Assembly (NCBI RefSeq): GCF_001698815.1 | Contig: NZ_LGSI01000040.1 | Coordinates: 83,751 to 147,750 of the forward strand | Source of the DNA: Pseudomonas syringae | GTDB lineage: Bacteria; Pseudomonadota; Gammaproteobacteria; Pseudomonadales; Pseudomonadaceae | DNA length: 64,000 nt | Direction: 5' to 3' | Shown: positions 18,508 to 27,562 of the stretch, piece by piece | How the letters are laid out: each line of letters opens with the position of its first letter | Position numbering within the stretch: the stretch's first letter is position 1 | Translations under genes and position numbers: made by a program | Notes under the pieces: model-generated | Seen by the model: the letters and a program-made list of their open reading frames with translations, nothing else | Database searches by the model: none | Told to the model about the DNA's origin: nothing

Positions 18508-18537
18508 TTGTCACGGGTTTCCAAAGCTGGATAGGAT
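18508..18537 (+). promoter_or_regulatory. Possible sigma-70 promoter of the Ycf48-like/RND pair
   Basis: TTGTCA (18508-18513) and TAGGAT (18532-18537) are separated by 18 bases and lie about 100 bases before the ATG at 18638. The hexamers are near consensus but not decisive; GGGGA before the start codon is a good ribosome-binding site. Confidence 0.3.
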
Positions 18538-18637
18538 AGGTCTGCTTCCAAAAGGCTAGGGCTAGAGCGCTTGCAGCGGTTCTGCAAAGGCTGGTCAGTC
18601 TTCGGTAGACCTAATAACAATAAAAGGGGAACGCTCC

Positions 18638-19744
18638 ATGAGTGAGCCTGCAGATCGGCGCACCCAGTCCAGTGCGGACGCGGCCATTGGCCGTTCACCG
18701 ACACTACGCACAGGCAAGCCCCTGGCTAAATCCTGCTCGCTTCTCGCTGCATTGATGCTGGCGGGTTTCATCACTACCTCCATGGCTGCAACCGACAGTG
18801 CGCCGAGCAGCGCTGGCGGTGATCCTGCTGCGCTTTATTCCATCGAATCCGCCAAATCCGCACGCGGGCTGTTGCTGGACGTAACCCACGCCGGCGCAAG
18901 GCTGGTGGTGGTGGGTGATCGCGGCCACATCCTGTATTCCGATGATCAAGGCAAGACCTGGACCCAGGCCAAGGTGCCAACCCGGCAGCTGCTCACCGCG
19001 GTGTATTTCGTCGATGAAAAACACGGCTGGGCGGTTGGCCATGATGCGCAGATTCTTGCCAGCAGCGACGGCGGCGCGAACTGGGGCAAACAGTTCGAAG
19101 ACCTCAAGCGCGAAGCACCGCTGCTGGACGTCTGGTTCAAGGATCTCAGCACAGGTTTTGCAGTCGGCGCCTATGGTTCGTTGATGACCACGACTGATGG
19201 CGGCCAGCATTGGCAAGATGCCAGCGACCGCCTCGACAACGAAGACCAATATCACCTTAACGGGATTGCTCAGGTCGCAGACGCAGGCTTGTTCATCGTC
19301 GGCGAGGCGGGCGCCATGTTCCGCTCGGCTGACGACGGGCAAACCTGGGAAAAACTCGAAGGCCCTTATCAAGGCTCGCTGTTTGGTGCCATCGGCACGG
19401 GGCAGCCCGGCACGCTGCTGGTCTACGGACTGCGCGGCAATCTGTATCGCTCGACGGATTTTGGCGATACCTGGAGTCCCATCGAATTGAAGGCTGCGCG
19501 TGGGCCGCTGGAATTCGGCTTGTCCAACGCCACCCTGCTCACTGACGGCTCACTGGTGCTCGTGGGCAACGGCGGCAGCGTCATGCGCAGTACCGACGAT
19601 GGCCTGACGTTTCAGGTTTATAACCGTCCGGACCGGATTTCGTTGTCCGGCGTGGCGGGTGACGCACAGGGCAATCTGATTCTGGTCGGGCAGGGTGGCG
19701 TTCGCGTTACCTCACCGACCGGCGCCGAGTCGACCCAACAATAA
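18638..19744 (+). CDS. Ycf48-like (BNR/photosystem II stability factor-like) beta-propeller protein
   Basis: The 368-residue protein has an N-terminal signal sequence with a long basic n-region (hydrophobic core about residues 33-48, cleavage near SMA) and then BNR/Asp-box repeats of the Ycf48 type, for example YSDDQGKTW, ASSDGGANW, TTTDGGQHW, RSADDGQTW and RSTDFGDTW. That spacing makes a seven-bladed periplasmic propeller. It lies 25 bases before an RND/MMPL transporter gene on the same strand. Such pairs occur in many Proteobacteria, often with DUF1302 and DUF1329 genes, as I recall; those two are not present here. A role as periplasmic partner of the transporter is inferred. Confidence 0.85.
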   Translation: MSEPADRRTQSSADAAIGRSPTLRTGKPLAKSCSLLAALMLAGFITTSMAATDSAPSSAGGDPAALYSIESAKSARGLLLDVTHAGARLVVVGDRGHILYSDDQGKTWTQAKVPTRQLLTAVYFVDEKHGWAVGHDAQILASSDGGANWGKQFEDLKREAPLLDVWFKDLSTGFAVGAYGSLMTTTDGGQHWQDASDRLDNEDQYHLNGIAQVADAGLFIVGEAGAMFRSADDGQTWEKLEGPYQGSLFGAIGTGQPGTLLVYGLRGNLYRSTDFGDTWSPIELKAARGPLEFGLSNATLLTDGSLVLVGNGGSVMRSTDDGLTFQVYNRPDRISLSGVAGDAQGNLILVGQGGVRVTSPTGAESTQQ

Positions 19745-19769
19745 GAAATATCAAGGCGGGACATCCGGC

Positions 19770-22163
19770 ATGAGTAATCTTCATCACACTCAGCAGCACA
19801 ACAACGACAAGGCCACATTTCTTGAGCGGCTGATTTTCAACAATCGTCCGGCAGTGATCGTCATCTGTCTGCTGGTCAGCGCCTTTCTGTTCTGGCAGGC
19901 CACGCTGGTTCGACCCTCCACCAGTTTCGAGAAGATGATCCCGCTGGAGCATCCGTTCATTCAAAAGATGATGGAGCACCGTAACGACCTCGCCAACCTG
20001 GGCAATACGGTGCGGATTTCGGTCGAGGCGGTAGATGGCGACATCTTTTCCAAGCAGTACATGGAAACCCTGCGCGAAATCAACGACGAGGTGTTTTACA
20101 TCCCCGGCGTCGACCGTTCCGGGCTCAAGTCGTTGTGGAGCCCCAGCGTGCGCTGGACCGAAGTGACCGAGGAGGGCTTCGCCGGTGGCGAGGTGATCCC
20201 ACAGAGCTACAACGGTTCGGATGACAGCCTGGATCTGCTGCGCAACAACGTGCTCAAGTCCGGTCAGGTCGGCCGACTGGTGTCCAACGACTTCAAGTCG
20301 AGCATCGTCGATGTGCCGCTGCTGGAGTCCTACCCGGACCCTGAAGACCAGGGCAAGCTGGTCAAGCTGGACTACCAGCAGTTCTCCCATCAACTGGAAG
20401 AAAAGATTCGCGACAAGTACCAGGCGCAAAACCCCAACATCAAGATTCACATCGTCGGTTTCGCCAAGAAAGTCGGCGACCTCATCGACGGCCTGTTGAT
20501 GGTGGTGCTGTTCTTTGGCGTGGCGTTCCTGATTACCCTGGTGCTGCTGATCTGGTTTACCCGCTGTATTCGCAGCACGGTCGCGGTATTGAGCACCACG
20601 TTGATTGCCGTGGTCTGGCAACTGGGCCTGATGCATGTGGTGGGTTTCGGGCTGGACCCATATTCGATGCTGGTGCCGTTCCTGATTTTCGCCATTGGTA
20701 TTTCCCACGGCGTGCAGAAAATCAACGGTATCGCCCTGCAATCCAGTGACGCCGATAACGCCCTGACCGCAGCGCGGCGCACCTTCCGCCAGCTGTTCCT
20801 GCCGGGGATGATCGCGATTCTGGCCGATGCGGTGGGGTTCATCACGCTGCTGATCATCGACATCGGCGTGATCCGCGAGCTGGCGATTGGCGCCTCGATT
20901 GGTGTCGCGGTAATCGTGTTCACCAACCTGATTCTGTTGCCCGTGGCGATTTCCTACGTCGGCATCAGCAAAAAAGCGGTCAGCCGCAGCAAGAAGGATT
21001 CAGTCTGCGAGCATCCGTTCTGGCGCTTGTTGTCGAACTTCGCCAGCGCCAAGGTCGCGCCGGTGTCCATCGCGCTGGCGTTGCTGGCCTTTGGTGGCGG
21101 GCTTTGGTACAGCCAGAACCTGAAGATCGGCGACCTTGACCAAGGCGCTCCGGAACTGCGCCCGGATTCGCGTTACAACAAGGACAACAGCTTCATCATC
21201 AACAATTACTCCACCAGTTCCGACGTGCTGGTGGTCATGGTCAAGACGCCACGGGAAGGGTGCTCGGCGTACCCAACCCTGTCGGCGATCAACGAATTGA
21301 CCTGGAAGATGGAGAACACGCCGGGGGTGCAATCGGCGATTTCCCTGGTGACCGTGTCCAAGCAAATGATCAAGGGCATGAACGAGGGCAACCTGAAATG
21401 GGAATCCCTGTCGCGCAACAAGGACGTGCTCAACAGCTCCATTGCCCGGGCCGATGGCCTGTACAACAACGATTGCTCGCTGGCCCCACTGTTGATCTTC
21501 CTCAACGACCACAAGGCCGAAACCCTGGATCGCGCCGTGCATGCGGTGCAGGACTTCGCCAAGGAAAATAACCGCGAAGGCCTGGAATTCCTGCTTGCCG
21601 CGGGTAACGCCGGCATTGAAGCCGCCACCAACGAAGTGATCAAACAGACCGAAATGACCATTCTGATTCTGGTCTATATCTGCGTCGCAACCATGTGCAT
21701 GATCACCTTCCGCTCCTGGGCGGCGACCTTGTGTATCGTCTTGCCGCTGGTGCTGACGTCGGTGCTGGGTAACGCCTTGATGGCGTTCATGGGGATCGGC
21801 GTCAAGGTCGCGACCTTGCCGGTAATTGCCTTGGGCGTGGGGATTGGGGTTGATTACGGCATTTATGTCTACAGTCGCCTGGAAAGCTTCCTGCGCGCTG
21901 GCCTGCCGTTGCAGGAAGCCTATTACGAAACCTTGAAGTCCACCGGCAAGGCGGTGTTATTCACCGGTTTGTGCCTGGCCATTGGCGTGTGCACCTGGAT
22001 TTTCTCGGCGATCAAGTTCCAGGCGGACATGGGCCTGATGCTGACCTTCATGCTGCTCTGGAACATGTTCGGCGCGTTGTGGCTATTGCCAGCACTGGCT
22101 CGGTTCCTGATCAAACCGGAGAAAATGGCGGGCAAGGTGGGGAATTCGTTGTTTTCCCATTGA
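19770..22163 (+). CDS. RND-superfamily (MMPL-type) transporter
   Basis: The 797-residue membrane protein has the duplicated RND layout: TM1 near residues 30-46, a large periplasmic domain, five helices (about 245-400), then a second TM (about 430), a second periplasmic domain and five final helices (about 635-785). GISHGVQKINGI and GVGIGVDYGIYVYSRLE are the typical TM4/TM10 segments with acidic or polar relay residues. It belongs to the MMPL/HpnN-like branch, members of which move hydrophobic lipids, rather than the AcrB drug-efflux branch; no membrane-fusion protein gene is nearby. The ATG at 19770 is preferred because upstream in-frame codons lie in the preceding gene. Cargo is unknown. Confidence 0.85.
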   Translation: MSNLHHTQQHNNDKATFLERLIFNNRPAVIVICLLVSAFLFWQATLVRPSTSFEKMIPLEHPFIQKMMEHRNDLANLGNTVRISVEAVDGDIFSKQYMETLREINDEVFYIPGVDRSGLKSLWSPSVRWTEVTEEGFAGGEVIPQSYNGSDDSLDLLRNNVLKSGQVGRLVSNDFKSSIVDVPLLESYPDPEDQGKLVKLDYQQFSHQLEEKIRDKYQAQNPNIKIHIVGFAKKVGDLIDGLLMVVLFFGVAFLITLVLLIWFTRCIRSTVAVLSTTLIAVVWQLGLMHVVGFGLDPYSMLVPFLIFAIGISHGVQKINGIALQSSDADNALTAARRTFRQLFLPGMIAILADAVGFITLLIIDIGVIRELAIGASIGVAVIVFTNLILLPVAISYVGISKKAVSRSKKDSVCEHPFWRLLSNFASAKVAPVSIALALLAFGGGLWYSQNLKIGDLDQGAPELRPDSRYNKDNSFIINNYSTSSDVLVVMVKTPREGCSAYPTLSAINELTWKMENTPGVQSAISLVTVSKQMIKGMNEGNLKWESLSRNKDVLNSSIARADGLYNNDCSLAPLLIFLNDHKAETLDRAVHAVQDFAKENNREGLEFLLAAGNAGIEAATNEVIKQTEMTILILVYICVATMCMITFRSWAATLCIVLPLVLTSVLGNALMAFMGIGVKVATLPVIALGVGIGVDYGIYVYSRLESFLRAGLPLQEAYYETLKSTGKAVLFTGLCLAIGVCTWIFSAIKFQADMGLMLTFMLLWNMFGALWLLPALARFLIKPEKMAGKVGNSLFSH

Positions 22164-22174
22164 CGTGTTCATCC

Positions 22175-22226
22175 GTAGGAGCGGCTTCAGCCGCGAGCGA
22201 CGCTCTCCCGGCTGAAGCCGGTCCTA
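22175..22226. repeat. REPIN between RND transporter and gntR
   Basis: GTAGGAGCGGCTTCAGCCGC and the inverted GGCTGAAGCCGGTCCTAC flank a short spacer between the convergent RND and gntR genes. The left arm is of a variant family and the right arm of the 18287 family, so this is a hybrid pair. Confidence 0.8.
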
Positions 22227-22253
22227 CGGGTTACCAGGGGTTGGTGCGTTGCG

Positions 22254-22976
22254 CTACAGCCCCGAACTTTGCCCCAACACCACACTCAACGCATTCCTGG
22301 CATCGTCGAGCTGCACCAGCGTCGCGTGTCGGGCGCCTAGGGCGTCGCGGTTCTGGATGGCGGTGAGGATCGCCTTGTGACGCGGCAGCGCCAGCTCGTG
22401 CAGGTTGGGCCGTCGATTGGAATGCTTGAGGGCTTCACGCAGCGCCAGCGACAGCATGTTGCACAGGTGCGAGAGCAAGTCGTTGTGGGTGGCGTCGGCG
22501 ATGCGGCTGTGAAAGTCCAGGTCCGGCTGCAACAACGCTTCCGGCGTCGGCGCGGCTTCCATGCGTTGGTAGGCTTCGTCGATGGAGGCGATTTCTTCAT
22601 CGGTTGCGTACTGGGCGGCCAGCGCGGCAACTGCCGGCTCGATGACCGCCCGAACGCTGGTGAGCAGGTTGAAGAATTCGTTTTGCGGGGTGCTCTGCAT
22701 GACCCAATGCAGCACGTCCGGATCTAGCAAGTGCCATTCCTTACGCGCTTTGACGACAGTCCCTACGCGCGGGCGGGAATAAACCAGGCCCTTGGCAACC
22801 AGAACCCGAGTTGCCTCACGCAGGACCGGCCGACTGACCGCATATTCTTCGCACAGCAAGGCTTCGGCGGGCAGCTTTTCGTCAGGTTTGAAACGCCCGG
22901 AGACGATCTGCATGCCAAGTTCCTGGACGATGCGGGCGTGCATGCTTTTACGGTCGGAAGGCTTTCGGTAATCCAT
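22254..22976 (-). CDS. GntR/FadR-family (FCD domain) regulator
   Basis: The 240-residue protein has an N-terminal winged helix (about 5-75) with IVSGRFKPDEKLPAEALLC and YAVSRPVLREATRVL, then an all-helical FCD ligand domain (about 90-220) containing FHSRIADATHN, typical metal/ligand His and Asp positions. It lies downstream of, and in the same direction as, a sugar-acid dehydratase gene, so it probably represses that locus and is relieved by a pathway intermediate. A FadR-type operator (TNGTNNNACNA) is present at 24963 in the divergent promoter. The ATG at 22976 is used; the frame upstream to 23135 is a translated REPIN and was excluded. Confidence 0.88.
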   Translation of the reverse strand: MDYRKPSDRKSMHARIVQELGMQIVSGRFKPDEKLPAEALLCEEYAVSRPVLREATRVLVAKGLVYSRPRVGTVVKARKEWHLLDPDVLHWVMQSTPQNEFFNLLTSVRAVIEPAVAALAAQYATDEEIASIDEAYQRMEAAPTPEALLQPDLDFHSRIADATHNDLLSHLCNMLSLALREALKHSNRRPNLHELALPRHKAILTAIQNRDALGARHATLVQLDDARNALSVVLGQSSGL

Positions 22977-23055
22977 GGGAACGCAAGTCGATCCTGAGCG
23001 ATGAATGCGGCGCATCATAGCATTGGCGCACGATTGCAGGAGATTGCGCGCTTGC

Positions 23056-23106
23056 GTAGGACCGGCTTTAGCCGGGAGAGCGTCCTCCCGGCTAAAGCCG
23101 GTCCTA
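23056..23106. repeat. REPIN between dehydratase and gntR
   Basis: GTAGGACCGGCTTTAGCCGG and its inverted copy ending at 23106 form an almost perfect palindrome with a 9-base centre (GAGAGCGTC). It sits between two co-directional genes and may attenuate transcription into gntR or stabilise the upstream mRNA. Confidence 0.85.
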
Positions 23107-23131
23107 CAGTGCAAGCCTCCAAAGCTGTCAA

Positions 23132-24874
23132 TCAATGCGAATGACGCGGCACCTCGGCCCCGCGGCAGCCCACCAGGAAGTCAAAATCGCAACCCTGGTC
23201 CGCCTGCAACACGTGCTCGACATACAACTCACGATAACCGCCGACCAGCAGTTTCGGTGGGGCTTGCCAGTCGGCCAGGCGTGCGGCCAGCTCGGCGTCG
23301 GAGATGTCCAGATGCAGGCGGCCCGTTGCGCAGTCGAGTTCGATCCAGTCACCTTCCTGCACCACCGCCAGCGGTCCGCCCGCAGCAGCTTCCGGCGCTA
23401 CGTGCAAAACCACGGTGCCATAAGCGGTGCCGCTCATGCGCGCATCGGAAATCCGCACCATGTCAGTCACTCCTTGGGCGAGCAGCTTGGCGGGCAGGCC
23501 CATGTTGCCGACCTCGGCCATGCCTGGATAACCCTTGGGGCCGCAGTTTTTCATGACCATGACCGAGTTGGCGTCGATGTCCAGATCAGGATCATTGATC
23601 CGCGCCTTGTACATGTCGAAATTCTCGAAGACCACTGCGCGGCCCCGGTGCTGCATCAGTGACGCGGTGGCAGCGGACGGTTTGAGCACTGCGCCCAATG
23701 GCGCAAGGTTGCCGCGCAGCACACAGATGCCGCCATCGGCGCGGATCGGGTTGTCCAGGGCGCGGATCACTTCGTCTTCACCGTAGATCGGCGCGTTCCG
23801 GGTGTTTTCGCGGATGGATTTGCCGTTGACCGTCAACGCGTCAGGATTGGGCAGCAACTTGGCCTCATCCATGCGGCGCAGCACGGCGGGCAAGCCGCCT
23901 GCGTAGTAAAACTCTTCCATCAGGAAACGTCCGGACGGCTGCAAGTCGACGATGGTCGGCATGCCTCGGCCGATGCGTGTCCAGTCGTCCAGCTCCAGAT
24001 CCACGCCAATGCGCCCGGCGATGGCTTTGAGGTGGATGACGGCGTTGGTCGAACCGCCGATGGCAGCGTTGACCCGAATCGCGTTTTCAAATGCCTCTTT
24101 AGTGAGGATCTTCGACAGCCGCAGGTCTTCGCGGACCATTTCCACGGCGCGCATGCCCGACATATGCGCCAGCACATAACGACGTGAATCCACAGCCGGG
24201 ATCGCGGCGTTGTGGGGCAGGGAAGTGCCCAATGCTTCGGCCATGCAAGCCATGGTCGACGCCGTGCCCATGGTGTTGCAGGTGCCGGCCGAGCGCGACA
24301 TGTCACCTTCCGCCGCGAGGAAGTCATCGAGGGTAATCTGCCCGCCTTTATAGGCTTCGTGCATTTGCCAGACCACGGTGCCGGAGCCGATGTCCTTGCC
24401 TTTGTGCTTGCCGTTGAGCATCGGTCCGCCAGTAACGACGATGGCCGGAACGTCGCAGCTGGCCGCGCCCATCAGCAACGCCGGAGTGGTTTTGTCGCAG
24501 CCGGTGAGCAACACCACGCCATCAATGGGATTGCCGCGAATCGCTTCTTCGACGTCCATGCTGGTCAGGTTGCGGGTGAACATCGCGGTGGGGCGCAGGT
24601 TGGATTCGCCGTTGGAGAACACCGGGAATTCCACCGGCCAGCCACCGGCCTCGATCACGCCGCGCTTGACGTGCTCGGCGATCTGCCGGAAGTGCGCGTT
24701 GCAGGGCGTCAGCTCGGACCATGTGTTGCAGATGCCAATAATCGGCTTGCCCTGAAATTGATGATCGGCGATGCCCTGATTCTTCATCCAGCTGCGGTAC
24801 ATAAAGCCGTTCTTGTCGGCAGTACCAAACCATTGGGCAGAACGCAGGGTGGGTTTTTTATCGGAATCAGACAT
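23132..24874 (-). CDS. IlvD/Edd-family sugar-acid dehydratase (L-arabinonate dehydratase-like)
   Basis: The 580-residue cytoplasmic dehydratase converts an aldonic acid to its 2-keto-3-deoxy derivative. The 2Fe-2S ligands of characterised L-arabinonate/D-xylonate dehydratases are matched by Cys58 (LTPCNAH), Cys126 (LTGCDKTT, with the carbamylated Lys128) and Cys199 (SAGTCNTMGTAST). Near the C-terminus RISDARMSGTAYGTVVLH carries the catalytic Ser. Overall length and sequence are closer to the arabinonate/fuconate group than to IlvD proper (which starts differently), but the real substrate may be another C5 or C6 acid. It is divergent from an MFS carrier gene and followed by a REPIN and gntR. 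Confidence 0.85.
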   Translation of the reverse strand: MSDSDKKPTLRSAQWFGTADKNGFMYRSWMKNQGIADHQFQGKPIIGICNTWSELTPCNAHFRQIAEHVKRGVIEAGGWPVEFPVFSNGESNLRPTAMFTRNLTSMDVEEAIRGNPIDGVVLLTGCDKTTPALLMGAASCDVPAIVVTGGPMLNGKHKGKDIGSGTVVWQMHEAYKGGQITLDDFLAAEGDMSRSAGTCNTMGTASTMACMAEALGTSLPHNAAIPAVDSRRYVLAHMSGMRAVEMVREDLRLSKILTKEAFENAIRVNAAIGGSTNAVIHLKAIAGRIGVDLELDDWTRIGRGMPTIVDLQPSGRFLMEEFYYAGGLPAVLRRMDEAKLLPNPDALTVNGKSIRENTRNAPIYGEDEVIRALDNPIRADGGICVLRGNLAPLGAVLKPSAATASLMQHRGRAVVFENFDMYKARINDPDLDIDANSVMVMKNCGPKGYPGMAEVGNMGLPAKLLAQGVTDMVRISDARMSGTAYGTVVLHVAPEAAAGGPLAVVQEGDWIELDCATGRLHLDISDAELAARLADWQAPPKLLVGGYRELYVEHVLQADQGCDFDFLVGCRGAEVPRHSH

Positions 24875-24962
24875 GATCGGCTCTCTTATTGTAAGACTTA
24901 ATGGCGTTTCTGATGGTTAAAGTAAGCGTAAATTCGGCTCATTGGAAGAGTTGTGAGCTAAA

Positions 24963-24973
24963 TAGTAATACTA
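24963..24973. promoter_or_regulatory. FadR-type GntR operator in the divergent sugar-acid promoter
   Basis: TAGTAATACTA fits the FadR-subfamily consensus TNGTNNNACNA completely and is palindromic about its central base. It lies between the dehydratase start (24874) and the MFS start (25077). A one-mismatch copy, TTGTAAGACTT, is at 24889-24899 close to the dehydratase start. Probably bound by the FCD regulator encoded at 22254-22976. Confidence 0.6.
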
Positions 24974-25076
24974 TATAGTCGGTTTTCAATGAGGGAATGA
25001 CCCTGGCAAAAGCGCATGCTTGAAGCCAGAGGCGGCCCCAGAGGTTCCATAACAAAAACAATTGGAGACCGCTTTC

Positions 25077-26396
25077 ATGAGCCAGGAACTCAGGCTTATT
25101 CGCCGCATCACCCTGAAATTGATCCCCTTTCTGATCCTGCTCTACCTGATCGCCTACGTTGACCGGTCCGCCGTCGGCTTCGCCAAGCTGCACATGAGCG
25201 CAGACATCGGCATCGGTGATGCGGCTTATGGCCTGGGTGCCGGTTTGTTCTTCATCGGCTATTTCCTCCTGGAAATCCCCAGCAACCTGATGCTTGAGCG
25301 TTTCGGTGCGCGCCGCTGGTTCGCCCGGATCATGATCACTTGGGGTGCAATCACCATCGGCATGGCGTTCGTTCAGGGTGCGCACAGCTTTTATGTGATG
25401 CGTTTCCTGCTGGGCGCGGCGGAAGCCGGCTTCTTCCCTGGCGTGCTGTACTACATCACCCAGTGGTTCCCGGTTCGTCATCGCGGCAAGATCCTCGGCC
25501 TGTTCATCCTTTCCCAGCCCATCGCCATGATGATCACCGGGCCTGTGTCCGGCGGTCTGCTGGGCATGGACGGCGTACTTGGCTTGCACGGCTGGCAGTG
25601 GCTGTTCATCGTGATCGGTACGCCAGCGATTCTGCTGACCTGGCCGGTCCTGCGCTGGTTGCCGGACGGTCCAAAACAAGTCAAATGGATGGATCAGGCC
25701 GAGAAAGACTGGCTCACCGGTGAACTGAAAAAAGACCTCGAAGAATACGGCCAGACCCGCCACGGCAATCCGCTGCACGCCCTGAAAGACAAACGCGTGT
25801 TGCTGCTGGCGCTGTTCTATCTGCCAGTGACGCTGAGCATCTATGGTCTGGGCCTGTGGTTGCCGACGCTGATCAAGCAGTTCGGCGGCACTGATCTGGT
25901 GACCGGCTTCGTGTCTTCAGTGCCCTACATCTTCGGCATCATCGGCCTGCTGATCGTGCCGCGCAGTTCTGACCGCCTGAATGACCGTTACGGACATCTG
26001 GCAGTGCTTTATGTGCTGGGCGCCATCGGCCTGTTCCTCAGTGCCTGGCTGACCATTCCGGTCGCGCAACTGGCGGCATTGTGTCTGGTGGCTTTCTCGC
26101 TGTTCTCCTGCACCGCCGTGTTCTGGACGCTGCCGGGACGTTTCTTTGCCGGTGCCAGCGCCGCAGCCGGGATCGCCTTGATCAACTCGGTGGGCAACCT
26201 GGGCGGTTACATCGGTCCGTTCGTGATCGGCGCGCTCAAGGAATACACCGGCAATCTCGCGTCCGGCCTGTATTTCCTGTCTGGTGTGATGGTCTTCGGC
26301 CTGGTGCTGACCGGCGTGGTGTATCGCCTGCTGGAGCGCAAACACGTCTTGCCCGCCAGCGATTTCGCGGCGAGTGCGCGCAGCCGCCAAGCCTGA
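25077..26396 (+). CDS. MFS transporter, anion:cation symporter (ACS) family
   Basis: The 439-residue protein has twelve helices. LLYLIAYVDRSAVGFAKLHM and EIPSNLMLERFGARRW are hallmarks of the ACS branch (tartrate, hexuronate, galactonate, phthalate carriers), and RFLLGAAEAGFFPGVLYY is the family TM4 segment. It presumably imports the sugar acid processed by the adjacent dehydratase. GGAG at 25064-25067 lies 9 bases before the ATG; a TTG at 25062 in frame is less likely. The GguC/AraD1-like gene follows after 25 bases, so the two are co-transcribed. The FadR-type operator lies about 105 bases upstream. Confidence 0.87.
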   Translation: MSQELRLIRRITLKLIPFLILLYLIAYVDRSAVGFAKLHMSADIGIGDAAYGLGAGLFFIGYFLLEIPSNLMLERFGARRWFARIMITWGAITIGMAFVQGAHSFYVMRFLLGAAEAGFFPGVLYYITQWFPVRHRGKILGLFILSQPIAMMITGPVSGGLLGMDGVLGLHGWQWLFIVIGTPAILLTWPVLRWLPDGPKQVKWMDQAEKDWLTGELKKDLEEYGQTRHGNPLHALKDKRVLLLALFYLPVTLSIYGLGLWLPTLIKQFGGTDLVTGFVSSVPYIFGIIGLLIVPRSSDRLNDRYGHLAVLYVLGAIGLFLSAWLTIPVAQLAALCLVAFSLFSCTAVFWTLPGRFFAGASAAAGIALINSVGNLGGYIGPFVIGALKEYTGNLASGLYFLSGVMVFGLVLTGVVYRLLERKHVLPASDFAASARSRQA

Positions 26397-26421
26397 TCCA
26401 ACTCTCTGGAGGACATTAGAT

Positions 26422-27414
26422 ATGAACTTAGTGCAATTTGAATTGAGCAACGGCCAGCGTCGTGTTGGCCTGGTGGACGGCGATCTGATCCGCGAAGTGC
26501 AGGGCGCACAGAGTGTGCGAGAACTGGCGTTGTCAGCCATTGATGCGGGCATCGATCTGGCTCGGCAGGTCGACAGCCAAGGTCTCGGTGACAGCCACGA
26601 TTATGCGCAATTGCTCAGCGAACAGCGCATTCTGCCGCCGCTGGACCATCCCGATCCAGCGCACTTGCTGGTCAGCGGTACAGGTTTGACGCACTTGGGC
26701 AGCGCCTCGGCGCGGGACAAGATGCACCAGCAGGCGGGCGACGAAGCGTCGATGACCGACACCATGCGCATCTTCAAATGGGGCGTGGAGGGCGGCAAGC
26801 CCGAGGCCGGTCAGGCGGGTGTGCAACCTGAGTGGTTCTACAAAGGCGATGGCGGCATCGTCGTGCGCCCTGGCGCGGCGTTTCCTTTGCCACCTTTTGC
26901 CGAAGACGGCGGCGAAGAGCCGGAACTCAGCGGCCTGTACGTGATCGGCAACGACGGTAAGCCGTATCGCCTGGGTTTCGCCATCGGCAACGAATACTCC
27001 GATCACATCATGGAGCGCAGAAACTACCTGTATCTGGCCCATTCCAAACTGCGCGCCTGTTCGTTCGGGCCTGAGTTGCGGGTTGGCGAGCTGCCGCAGA
27101 ATCTGGCCGGCACCAGTCGGGTCATTCGCGATGGCGCCGTGCTGTGGGAGAAGGAGTTCCTCAGCGGCGAGGCCAACATGTGCCACAGCCTGGAAAACCT
27201 CGAATACCACCACTTCAAATACGCGCAGTTCCTGCGTCCGGGCGACGTGCATGTGCATTTCTTCGGCACCGCGACCCTGTCGTTCGCCGACGGCATTCGT
27301 ACCCAGCCAGGCGATCAGTTTGAAATCAGCCAGGCCGAATTCGGCAAGCCACTGGTCAACGGGATCGCCACCACTGAAGCCGCGTTTCAGCCGGGTGGGA
27401 TTGGCAGGCTTTAA
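26422..27414 (+). CDS. GguC/AraD1-like protein (fumarylacetoacetase-fold sugar-acid enzyme)
   Basis: The 330-residue protein belongs to the AraD1/GguC branch related to the FAH superfamily. Recognisable segments are LLVSGTGLTHLGSASARDKM, KPEWFYKGDG-like QPEWFYKGDGGIV, and GEEPELSGLYVIGNDGKPYR with GFAIGNEYSDHIMERRNYLY, where acidic residues bind a divalent metal. In 2-keto-3-deoxy-acid pathways members dehydrate 2-keto-3-deoxy-L-arabonate/pentonate or act at an equivalent step; the exact reaction here is inferred. GGAGG lies 10 bases before the ATG. It is sandwiched between two ACS carriers in the same direction; a dehydrogenase for the next step is not in the window. Confidence 0.78.
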   Translation: MNLVQFELSNGQRRVGLVDGDLIREVQGAQSVRELALSAIDAGIDLARQVDSQGLGDSHDYAQLLSEQRILPPLDHPDPAHLLVSGTGLTHLGSASARDKMHQQAGDEASMTDTMRIFKWGVEGGKPEAGQAGVQPEWFYKGDGGIVVRPGAAFPLPPFAEDGGEEPELSGLYVIGNDGKPYRLGFAIGNEYSDHIMERRNYLYLAHSKLRACSFGPELRVGELPQNLAGTSRVIRDGAVLWEKEFLSGEANMCHSLENLEYHHFKYAQFLRPGDVHVHFFGTATLSFADGIRTQPGDQFEISQAEFGKPLVNGIATTEAAFQPGGIGRL

Positions 27415-27434
27415 CGCGGGGCCAGGTACACATC

Positions 27435-27500
27435 TGTGGGAGGGGATTTATCCCCGAAGGCGGTCGCCCTGGCCTCTTCGGGGATAAACCCCCTCCCACA
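27435..27500. repeat. REPIN (TGTGGGAGGGGATTTATCCC family)
   Basis: TGTGGGAGGGGATTTATCCC at 27435-27454 and its inverted partner ending CCCTCCCACA at 27500 flank GGCGGTCGCCCTGGCC. It separates the GguC-like gene from the second ACS carrier. Confidence 0.85.
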
Positions 27501-27562
27501 ATGATTGCCACCGTTTTTCACGTCGTGACGTAAACATCCAATAAAAATAACGAGGTGTGCAC

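Noticed and set aside
22977..23135. 53-residue N-terminal extension of the GntR regulator
   Set aside because: The extension is translated REPIN sequence; family members start close to the winged helix.
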